51,129 bases of DNA from Promethearchaeota archaeon (GTDB lineage: Archaea > Asgardarchaeota > Lokiarchaeia > Sigyniarchaeales > SOKP01): positions 1 to 51,129 of the forward strand of contig JAGXNS010000006.1 of NCBI GenBank assembly GCA_019894855.1, read 5' to 3'. This document shows positions 44,574 to 51,129 of this stretch, in pieces. A program made the position numbers and the translations under genes. The stretch's first letter is position 1, and the number at the start of each line of letters is the position of its first letter. The notes under the pieces are model-generated. The model made no database searches. It saw only the letters and a list, made by a program, of their open reading frames with translations, and was not told where the DNA came from.

Positions 44574-45755
44574 TTACTTTAGAAACTCCTCAATTAAGTT
44601 ATATACTTTTTCAAGTATTTTTTGTTCAGGCAAGAAGGTTAATCTCATATGTCCTTTTCCATATTCACCAAAACCTGAGCCATAGACTAAACAAACGCCT
44701 GTTTCTTTAAGTAAATCAACAACTAATTCTTTATCGTCTTTCCATTTCTTTAATTCCTCAAAATCTAATTTAGGGAAAAGATAAAAAGCACCATTAGGTT
44801 TAACGCATGTAATTCCTTCAATTTTACGCAACCTATTATATGAATAATCACGCCTTTCTTTAAGTTTTCTAACCATATCAATTGTATGGCTACTTGGAGT
44901 TCTTAAAATGTCAATTGCTGCGAATTGTGCAATCGAACTAGCAGATAGACGCGCACGAGCCATTTTAGCGATGCCGTTTTTTAATTCTTCCAGTTTATTT
45001 TCTGGATCGTGATAGTATAGGTATCCAAGCCTCCATCCTGTTACTAAGTGAGTTTTTGAGAACCCATTTAATCCGATTATCGGAACATCTTTAGCTAACG
45101 ACGCAGGACATACATATGGTTTTTCATAGGTGATTTGATCGTAAATCTCATCTGATAAAATTGGTAGGTTATACTCTCCGGCAAGATCGATTATCTCTTT
45201 GATTTTTTTTTCTCCATATAAGACACCCGTCGGATTATTAGGAGAACATATTAATATCGCTTGAGTTTTCTTAGTAATTTTTTTTCTTAAATCTTCAATA
45301 TTGGGCTCCCAATCTTGTTGTTCATCAAGCTCATATTCAACTGGCTTACCATCATAAAACTTAGTATAATTGATATATAGTGGGTAAGATGGCCCCGGTA
45401 TGAGTAATTCCTTACCGTTTTCGATAATACTCGAAATAACAAAGTTTATTCCCTCTGTAACTCCTGATGTTACAACGATTTCATCAGTACTAACATTGAG
45501 ATTTTGTCTCTTAAGGAGTTTACTTATCTCTTCTCTTAATTCAATTACTCCTAATGAATTTGCGTAAAAATTCTTACCTTTACGACTATAAGCAGATAAT
45601 GCATCTGAAATAAATTCTGGAGTCTGAAAATCGTAGGTAACTGGATCGCCTATGTTTAAATGATACACTGTCTTACCAGTTTTAGCAACTTCTTGAGCTA
45701 CAGCTGCGATCTCTCGAATCGCGTACTCTACACCTTTTACTCTATTAGTAAGCAT
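44574..45755 (-). CDS. Class I aminotransferase (alanine/aspartate type)
   Basis: PLP-dependent fold-type I aminotransferase, 393 residues. Lys234 in GFSKTHLVTGWRLGY binds PLP; CSPNNPTGVLY (about 170-180) and SDEIYDQITY are cofactor contacts, and an Arg for the substrate carboxylate lies near the C-terminus (HMRLTF). The N-terminal NIGDPVTYDFQTP resembles the archaeal/AlaA alanine aminotransferases, so pyruvate-alanine or 2-oxoglutarate-glutamate exchange is likely. It is a single gene. Confidence 0.9.
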   Translation of the reverse strand: MLTNRVKGVEYAIREIAAVAQEVAKTGKTVYHLNIGDPVTYDFQTPEFISDALSAYSRKGKNFYANSLGVIELREEISKLLKRQNLNVSTDEIVVTSGVTEGINFVISSIIENGKELLIPGPSYPLYINYTKFYDGKPVEYELDEQQDWEPNIEDLRKKITKKTQAILICSPNNPTGVLYGEKKIKEIIDLAGEYNLPILSDEIYDQITYEKPYVCPASLAKDVPIIGLNGFSKTHLVTGWRLGYLYYHDPENKLEELKNGIAKMARARLSASSIAQFAAIDILRTPSSHTIDMVRKLKERRDYSYNRLRKIEGITCVKPNGAFYLFPKLDFEELKKWKDDKELVVDLLKETGVCLVYGSGFGEYGKGHMRLTFLPEQKILEKVYNLIEEFLK

Positions 45756-45869
45756 ACTAATTATCCATTAAATTTCAAATTATAATTAATCTAATACAAT
45801 TAAGTTTATAGAACGAAAAATTAAATAGCTTATCTTTCTGTAGAATGAGAGGTACTGAAATAAAAAAAG

Positions 45870-46238
45870 TTAAAACTGGAATTCCCTATTACGTAATTTG
45901 GAAACCAGATGACCACGACTAAGGAGCTGGATCCCAAATTGGGAACTATAGTCGCGCGAGAAATCTGTGGCGATGTTACATATCATAATTCCACCTTCTA
46001 TTTCTGGGATATCAACGCAAGCTTTGTGAAGTTGTCGTAGTTGTGTTATAGAAATTTCTCTTTTCCAATCCCGAACAAAAACGCCATATTTCCCAAACTT
46101 ACCATTCTTAATAACAGCGTTAAATGTCCACGTTTTTCCAGAATCGCCCTTTAATTTTTTAGGGCCATTAATGAATTCATATTTCTCAGAAAAGACCTTT
46201 TCAGTTAATTCTGTTAACGATTTATCTCCTAATGACAT
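45870..46238 (-). CDS. Mrr-like PD-(D/E)XK-fold protein
   Basis: A 122-residue protein resembling small archaeal restriction-endonuclease-like (Mrr/type IV-type) domains. A beta-strand FGKYGVFVRDWKR carries a D-W-K that could be the (D/E)xK catalytic element, followed by helix ITQLRQLHKACVD and strand GGIMICNIATDFS, and the end IQLLSRGHLVSKLR is a segment common in this group. The usual upstream acidic residue is not certain, so activity is open. Nuclease role in repair or defence is inference. Confidence 0.55.
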   Translation of the reverse strand: MSLGDKSLTELTEKVFSEKYEFINGPKKLKGDSGKTWTFNAVIKNGKFGKYGVFVRDWKREISITQLRQLHKACVDIPEIEGGIMICNIATDFSRDYSSQFGIQLLSRGHLVSKLRNREFQF

Positions 46239-46423
46239 AAGATCACTTGTTTTTTTATATTAATATAGATTGTAAGTAATATATAAGTGTTATTTAGATA
46301 GATATAGAAACTAATCTTAAAAATAAGTAATACACAGATATTATCGCCAGAATATGTGCAAGCTTGAAGATTACTTAACTTCATATGAAGCCGACAAAAA
46401 TCTATGCTCGCACAATTTAGGTA
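46239..46423. promoter_or_regulatory. Spacer upstream of the PD-(D/E)XK-like gene
   Basis: A 185-bp spacer that should hold the minus-strand promoter. TTATATATTACTT when read on the minus strand (about 46272-46285) resembles a TATA box about 40 bp ahead of the start. Only a 31-codon open frame is present on the plus strand, which I do not call. Confidence 0.35.
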
Positions 46424-47275
46424 TTATGAATATAAAATTTTATAATTGAGTAATTTATACAGAGGATAGTGGCCCTCTACATCAGGACCCTCCATTTTTA
46501 TGTAAGTATCAAGGTTTAACTGCAAAAAATCAATGAGTTTACAGGCAATCTCATTGCAAATCTCGTTACAATTAATAAAATCATCAACGAGAAAATGACA
46601 CTTACTATTATATTTAACACAAAATTTTTTCATTTGCAAAGATAATCCTTCTGCAGAAAGAAGATCTAAATGATCCCATTGATCCTTAAATCCTCCTAAA
46701 TTTTTAGGAGCAATTCTTCTGAGTTCTTTATATAAAAATTCAATTTTTTTACTTGAGACATCATTAACTAAATTTCCTAATCGCTTTGATATTCCTTTTG
46801 ATTCCTTTTTCGCTTCAACTTGACATAGAAAGACGTACTGTTTCAAGAGGTTTTCAGCCTTTTTTGCTTTAGGATAATCGATTATATCCCACCCTGATAT
46901 CTTTTTACAACTAATTTCATTCTTGCTTGGATTTGAAAAATCAGTAGGATATATCCAACATTGAGGTGGTTTAATCCCCGAATTGTGAACTAAACATCCA
47001 TTTAAAACTTCATTGAATAAAAAACATTTACCTGTGTCTGCGTCAAACCTCAACTGAAAAGAGAAAATATTACTTCTAATAAAATCAGACTTTTCAGCAT
47101 ATCCTCTTTTAATATATTCTTCAGCCAGAACCTTTGGTACATCAATCTTAATTGAACAGCATTCACCTTTGCAAATTGATGGATCAGTACAATTAGGACC
47201 TTGTATTGCCGACTTCATTAAATTATTAAACTCTTCGACAATTTGCCAAAAGTAGCTATTTTTCTGACCTATCAA
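46424..47275 (-). CDS. YkgJ-type cysteine-cluster protein
   Basis: A 283-residue protein whose first 125 residues have the YkgJ/UPF0153 cysteine pattern: C29, C35, C39C40 in SICKGECC, then GKCFLFNEVLNGCLVHNSGIKPPQCWIYP. Such domains bind zinc or an Fe-S cluster and include the flagellin lysine methylase group. The C-terminal half adds more cysteines (CNEICNEIACK) and helices, unlike the compact bacterial proteins. The function is unknown; the start ATG 47275 suits the pattern. Confidence 0.7.
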   Translation of the reverse strand: MIGQKNSYFWQIVEEFNNLMKSAIQGPNCTDPSICKGECCSIKIDVPKVLAEEYIKRGYAEKSDFIRSNIFSFQLRFDADTGKCFLFNEVLNGCLVHNSGIKPPQCWIYPTDFSNPSKNEISCKKISGWDIIDYPKAKKAENLLKQYVFLCQVEAKKESKGISKRLGNLVNDVSSKKIEFLYKELRRIAPKNLGGFKDQWDHLDLLSAEGLSLQMKKFCVKYNSKCHFLVDDFINCNEICNEIACKLIDFLQLNLDTYIKMEGPDVEGHYPLYKLLNYKILYS

Positions 47276-47339
47276 GATTGAAAAACCTTTGTTTGTACAA
47301 CGAGATTAATGTGTAGAAAGAATTTTGTGGGAAATAGTA

Positions 47340-48524
47340 TTATTTCTTCTTGATTTTTTTTATTTCTTCTTTTATATTTTTTTGAAGAATCTTAACATCC
47401 CGCATTTGTTTACCAATTACATCTATTTCTCTCTTTAAAGGAGTAGTTTCTGATAGCTTTCCTTTCTCTAATTCCTTTCTAATTAAATTATACGACTTTA
47501 TCTGATTTATGTTATTTATGAAATACTCTGTCGCGTCATTCCTGTTTGTTTTTATTCTTTGTAGAGTATCTAAAATTATTTTAATATTATCAATAGAAGT
47601 CGTCCAATAGTTTAAATTTTCGTTCTCTCTTAAAGAATCAATCGTTTGATCAATAAATTCTAACGATATTAAAAATACATTTTCAGGGTTAATTTCATGG
47701 GTCTGACTTCTTGAAAAAGGTTCTAACCTTACTTCATCTAAAATATCAGAACTATAGTTAATTAAAACATCTTCGGTAGAGAATTGATGTTCATCTTTTG
47801 GATTGATTTCAGTGATTTCTGTCACTAATTTAAGTTCGTCCAACTCAATTTTGGTCATCAAGGGAGTGAAACGTACCTGAAGGTGCTTTTTCCCATAAAA
47901 TTCGTTTCCTATACGTATTATTTGAGTGTAGTTTTGTATAAAATTTTCACCAATGGGGGCGAACAAAACCCCATCTGAAGAATCAAGCTGAAGTAACAAT
48001 GGAATAATTCTTTCCTGCTTTATAGCACCTGTTACAAGAATTTTTTGCCAAGGTGTTAATTCAGGTAGGCCGTTTAATGGATTATCTACAATTACTTTCA
48101 CCTTATCTTGAAGATTATTTCTCTCTAAATTATCTTGCGTAATCTTGGCAATCTCTTGATTTGCTTCTAATATTACGATTTTCCCTTTGGGGGCTAACTT
48201 ATGTGCAAGTGCGGCAATATACCCACTTTTAGCCCCTAAGATAAGAAGATCGTCATCTTCTTCTAATAATAACTGTTGTAGCATAATTGAAATCATGTGC
48301 GGAGCAGATATCGTTCTAAGCGTTTCAGGGTTTTCCTTATTCAGGTAAAATAATACTGGAGCATCGGTATAAATTTTAAAATGGGAATGTAATTCTTTAG
48401 GTATAAATTTCTTTAGAGGGACGTCTAATATGGCTTTAACCAATCGGATGTCTCTCAAGTACCCATTATAAATTAGGGTAAATAGGAGCTGAATTTTTGA
48501 CCTAAATAATTTACGACTCTCCAT
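47340..48524 (-). CDS. Pcm-like methyltransferase with long C-terminal extension
   Basis: A 394-residue protein. The first 200 residues resemble protein-L-isoaspartate O-methyltransferase: VPLKKFIPKEL, the substrate-helix segment TISAPHMISIMLQQL, motif I LLILGAKSGYIAALAHKLAP with VILEANQE, and LPELTPWQKILVTGAI. The typical GxGxG is altered to GAKSGY. Residues about 215-394 are an extension ending in a lysine-rich coiled coil (LQKNIKEEIKKIKKK). It may repair proteins or methylate another target; the extension suggests a partner. Confidence 0.8.
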   Translation of the reverse strand: MESRKLFRSKIQLLFTLIYNGYLRDIRLVKAILDVPLKKFIPKELHSHFKIYTDAPVLFYLNKENPETLRTISAPHMISIMLQQLLLEEDDDLLILGAKSGYIAALAHKLAPKGKIVILEANQEIAKITQDNLERNNLQDKVKVIVDNPLNGLPELTPWQKILVTGAIKQERIIPLLLQLDSSDGVLFAPIGENFIQNYTQIIRIGNEFYGKKHLQVRFTPLMTKIELDELKLVTEITEINPKDEHQFSTEDVLINYSSDILDEVRLEPFSRSQTHEINPENVFLISLEFIDQTIDSLRENENLNYWTTSIDNIKIILDTLQRIKTNRNDATEYFINNINQIKSYNLIRKELEKGKLSETTPLKREIDVIGKQMRDVKILQKNIKEEIKKIKKK

Positions 48525-48624
48525 GTAAACAACAAGATAATGATAATATTTATAGCTATTATATCTTTTTATATTAAAATATTAAATCATCGTAATGATG
48601 ACATTACTTTAGGTTTTTACTTTT

Positions 48625-49206
48625 ATGTTTGTTTTGGATGCATCAAATATTAAGAAAGCTAGAATAACTATATTTTTGATAACTTTCAATACACTCCTTT
48701 ACCTTTTCTTCTCTTTTGGAAATTTAGAAGATCTATTTTATTTATTAGTCCAAATCAACAGTAAAGTGGTGTATGATTTAGAACTATGGCGCTTAATAAC
48801 ATCAATGTTCTTGCACGGAGATGCTCTTCACCTTTTCTCAAATATGGTTTCTCTATTAATTTTTGGATCGTATATCGAACTCAGTTTTTCAAAGTTCAAA
48901 TTTGTCCTAATATACTTCGTTTCAGGATTTCTAGGAAGTTTGTTTACTGTTTTTCTTTTACCTCTAAACACGATTAGTTTAGGAGCCTCTGGAGCAGTTT
49001 TTGGCTTAATAGGGGCTGCTCTTTCGATTCTAATAGTAGAAAGAAACAATCCATTAATTATTTTAGGATTGATTTATGTTTTTTATTTTGTATTTTCTTC
49101 GTTTTCTCCCGGAATCAATTATTTTGCACACATCTTTGGCTTATTAGGAGGTTTTGTAACAGGATTTATTCTCCGAAGAAATAAAAGTAATGAACAACTG
49201 TATTGA
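48625..49206 (+). CDS. Rhomboid intramembrane serine protease
   Basis: A 193-residue six-helix rhomboid. Nucleophile Ser122 lies in LGASGAVFGLIG and the catalytic His169 in YFAHIFGLLGGF. LWRLITSMFLHGDALHLFSNM is the L1/TM2 HxxxxHxxxN signature (His64, His69, Asn73). It cleaves membrane-spanning proteins within the bilayer. It is a single plus-strand gene convergent with the endonuclease III gene (2-bp gap). Confidence 0.92.
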   Translation: MFVLDASNIKKARITIFLITFNTLLYLFFSFGNLEDLFYLLVQINSKVVYDLELWRLITSMFLHGDALHLFSNMVSLLIFGSYIELSFSKFKFVLIYFVSGFLGSLFTVFLLPLNTISLGASGAVFGLIGAALSILIVERNNPLIILGLIYVFYFVFSSFSPGINYFAHIFGLLGGFVTGFILRRNKSNEQLY

Positions 49207-49208
49207 GC

Positions 49209-49877
49209 CTATAATTTTTTTTTCTTTTTACTTTTCCTTGCTAACTCCATTGTAAAATCTTTTGGGCATGTGGCATTTAATGGGCATGAATCACATTTAG
49301 GATGAATCGGTAAGCAAATTTCTTGACCAAATCTTACAAATAAGCGATTCACCCTAATCCATTGGCTTTTTGGTATGATTTCCTTTAACCTTGTCTCAGT
49401 TTGCTCTGGTTTAGTTGTTTTAATCCATCCTAATCTGTTTGGAATCCTATGTACATGCGTATCAACTGGGATTGCAGGAATATTAAACGCATATACCAAC
49501 ACACAATTCGCTGTTTTTGCGCCAACCCCTGGTAAAGAAATTAACTCGTTGAAATCATCTGGTACTTCTCCCAAATAATCTTCTGAGATGATCCGAGAGA
49601 CTTCTTTTATACGAGCAGCTTTAACCTTATAAAATCCTGATTTATGTACTAATTTTTCTAAGATTTCAATATTTGCGCTAGAAATTTCTTGCGGAGTTTT
49701 ATATCTGGAAAATAAATTCTTGGTAACTTCTTCGGTACTCGAATCTCTCGTTCTTGCAGAGAGAATTGTCGATATTAATATTTTAAAAGGGTCATTTCTT
49801 TTCTTTGCTAGTTGATCTAAATGCGCTTCTCCTTCGATGGATTTCTCTATTTCGTCGAGAATGTCTGCGTAATTCAT
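49209..49877 (-). CDS. nth: Endonuclease III, DNA glycosylase/AP lyase
   Basis: A 222-residue helix-hairpin-helix glycosylase that removes oxidised pyrimidines and cleaves the abasic site. Lys121 in LPGVGAKTANCV is the Schiff-base residue, and Asp139 in PVDTHVHRIPNRLG the catalytic acid. The [4Fe-4S] loop has C188, C195, C198 and C204, exactly C-x6-C-x2-C-x5-C. It is 3 bp downstream of the methyltransferase gene and is probably co-transcribed. Confidence 0.94.
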   Translation of the reverse strand: MNYADILDEIEKSIEGEAHLDQLAKKRNDPFKILISTILSARTRDSSTEEVTKNLFSRYKTPQEISSANIEILEKLVHKSGFYKVKAARIKEVSRIISEDYLGEVPDDFNELISLPGVGAKTANCVLVYAFNIPAIPVDTHVHRIPNRLGWIKTTKPEQTETRLKEIIPKSQWIRVNRLFVRFGQEICLPIHPKCDSCPLNATCPKDFTMELARKSKKKKKL

Positions 49878-49880
49878 GGT

Positions 49881-51014
49881 TTAGATTGATTCATCGATTT
49901 TTTCGAACACATAAATTTTTCTTTTGACAATTTGATTTTTTTTAGCATCAAGGATTGCTCTAACATGGCCTTGTTTAAATTGGAGTTTTCTATTTGATTT
50001 GTTTACGATTCTATTTAAATCTAGCGCTGGTATTAGTTTAAATTTGTAAAAATTAGCCATTTCTTCTATATTTAATTGTACGTCTCCTCCGTCGATAGTG
50101 CTAAAAATGGGTGCGATTATGCTAATCCTACCTTTTGGAGCTAAAACTTTGAAACTTTCCCTAAAAGTAGCTTTAAATAATGGCTCTAATTTGGATTCAA
50201 TCAAGTCAATAACTTCAGTATAATATGGTTTTTGTTTGTAAAACGGACCCAATTCCGGTTCAGTACAAATCCCGTCAAATCTTTCAGTACTAAAAACTGA
50301 GGATAGTTGATTTATATCAACTCTTTTAATTCTCTCGTTTAGCATATATGGCACTGATTCTTCAAGTTCGTTTAATAACCAGTTAACATTTCTTTCAGTC
50401 GCCGAAACTTTAGCTTCGTCAATGTCTGTTCCAAAAATTTGAAAATCTTCAATTAAAGCAAATAATAATATGGTTCCATTACCAACGAATGGATCCAGAA
50501 TTGTTTTTCTTTCTCTCTGTTCAAATAAGTTTAAAAAGTTTAACAATATGAGAGCTAATTTGGGTGAAATAGCGCTTTTAAACTCTTTAAATGGTCTTTC
50601 CTCATCAATTCGTTTTTTGAAGTTAGGATCGTCACAAGTAAGCGTTCTTGCAACGTAACAACCTTCCTCTGTGAACCCGAATATAATTTCAGCTCGATCT
50701 CTATTGAACAATCCGTATTTAATAACATGATGAGGGAAAATAGGGTTTAAATTACCAGCATCAATATTTTCTTGAGGGTATTTATAATATAAAGATTTCT
50801 TAGCTCCATTTTCTTTTAATAGGGCCATGATTTCTTTATTTAAAAACGGTAGGAAGTGTTTTATGAGCACATCAGAGTAATAATTATCATCATAGAGATT
50901 AGGATAAATTGAAACCGCAAAAAATAAACTTTCTCTTGCAATACTAGGAAAAACCTTTTTTAGAGATGAGTCGACAACTTTAAGAATCTCTTTCCTCTTA
51001 CCTAAAATTTTCAA
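49881..51014 (-). CDS. TRM11/UPF0020-like RNA methyltransferase
   Basis: A 377-residue Rossmann methyltransferase. ILDPFVGNGTILLFAL (about 170-185) is motif I, FGTDIDEAKVSATERNVNW motif II, and GICTEPELGPFY motif IV, where the common (D/N)PPY is replaced by TEPELGP. The family makes N2-methylguanosine in tRNA (TRM11, Trm14). Here the N-terminal 150 residues do not look like a clear THUMP domain, so the target-recognition part may be novel. It forms an operon with nth. Confidence 0.8.
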   Translation of the reverse strand: MKILGKRKEILKVVDSSLKKVFPSIARESLFFAVSIYPNLYDDNYYSDVLIKHFLPFLNKEIMALLKENGAKKSLYYKYPQENIDAGNLNPIFPHHVIKYGLFNRDRAEIIFGFTEEGCYVARTLTCDDPNFKKRIDEERPFKEFKSAISPKLALILLNFLNLFEQRERKTILDPFVGNGTILLFALIEDFQIFGTDIDEAKVSATERNVNWLLNELEESVPYMLNERIKRVDINQLSSVFSTERFDGICTEPELGPFYKQKPYYTEVIDLIESKLEPLFKATFRESFKVLAPKGRISIIAPIFSTIDGGDVQLNIEEMANFYKFKLIPALDLNRIVNKSNRKLQFKQGHVRAILDAKKNQIVKRKIYVFEKIDESI

Positions 51015-51057
51015 TAAACAATAATGATTAAAACAGAAAATGTCAATATTTTTTTCC

Positions 51058-51129
51058 TGTAGGAGCTTGATTCATCAAGCCCGCACTTTTTTTGACGTAA
51101 GGACTTGTTTTATTTGTAGGGGCTTGATT
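51058..51129. repeat. Palindromic REP-like repeat cut by the window edge
   Basis: The 15-mer TGTAGG(A/G)GCTTGATT occurs at 51058-51072 and again at 51115-51129, a period of 57 bp, with a single mismatch. In the first copy GCTTGAT is followed after two bases by its exact reverse complement ATCAAGC, then CCGC. The stretch is GC-richer than the local DNA. This is typical of REP/short interspersed palindromes, but only one and a half copies are visible. Confidence 0.5.

Noticed and set aside
46354-46449. 31-codon plus-strand open frame (starts MCKLEDYLTSYE) between two minus-strand genes
   Set aside because: It is very short, overlaps the 3' end of the cysteine-cluster gene, lacks a ribosome-binding site and matches nothing; such frames are expected by chance.

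Overview
The window is a stretch of an AT-rich archaeal chromosome, most likely from an Asgard archaeon of the Lokiarchaeia type. Archaeal origin is well supported by the HerA-NurA-Mre11-Rad50 cluster, an Alba chromatin protein, a short histone-fold protein, an ER/archaeal-type signal peptidase, a split B12-dependent mutase and a thiolase paired with a DUF35 zinc/OB protein. The Asgard placement is an inference from overall gene style (lysine/isoleucine-rich proteins, NosD-like surface protein, zinc-ribbon hypotheticals). No rRNA, tRNA, CRISPR array or complete insertion sequence was recognised.

Left third (1-16.7 kb), a catabolic and transport region. After an apparent 3' end of a truncated gene and a membrane-anchored hypothetical come the two subunits of a B12-dependent acyl-CoA mutase. 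A LarA-like nickel-pincer racemase, a 4-hydroxybutyryl-CoA dehydratase, a ThDP decarboxylase of the sulfopyruvate type broken by an in-frame TAA, an MFS carrier, the MeaB-type GTPase that services B12 mutases, a creatininase-family amidohydrolase and a GPH-type symporter follow. Then come two divergent nitroreductases (one fused to a 2x[4Fe-4S] ferredoxin), a tandem pair of ICMT/PEMT-like membrane methyltransferases and a membrane-anchored double winged-helix regulator.

Middle (16.9-36.8 kb). A NosD-like beta-helix surface protein is followed by two subunits of a CoA-transferase-fold enzyme. They are separated by a threonine block (ThrH convergent with an ACT-hom-thrC operon). Next are a DUF169 protein, a cobalamin adenosyltransferase with a co-directional hypothetical, a zinc-ribbon hypothetical, a MaoC hydratase, another MFS carrier, thiolase plus DUF35, an M28 peptidase, a methyltransferase, a diacylglycerol-kinase-like lipid kinase, a zinc-finger hypothetical, signal peptidase and a tiny membrane protein.

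Right third (37-51 kb), information processing. Alba, a 62-residue histone-fold protein and the herA-nurA-mre11-rad50 end-resection operon are followed by an aminotransferase, a PD-(D/E)XK-like protein, a YkgJ-type cysteine-cluster protein, a Pcm-like methyltransferase with a long tail, rhomboid, endonuclease III and a TRM11-like RNA methyltransferase. The right edge cuts a GC-richer palindromic repeat.

How it may fit together: mutase, MeaB and adenosyltransferase form a B12-dependent rearrangement system. 4-hydroxybutyryl-CoA dehydratase, MaoC hydratase, thiolase and the CoA-transferase-like pair supply typical acyl-CoA reactions around it. The most striking points are that the mutase lacks the substrate and catalytic residues of methylmalonyl-CoA mutase (Tyr89, Arg207 and His244 replaced by Phe, Tyr and Asn), and that the CoA-transferase beta subunit lacks the catalytic glutamate. 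Both suggest chemistry other than the textbook annotation.
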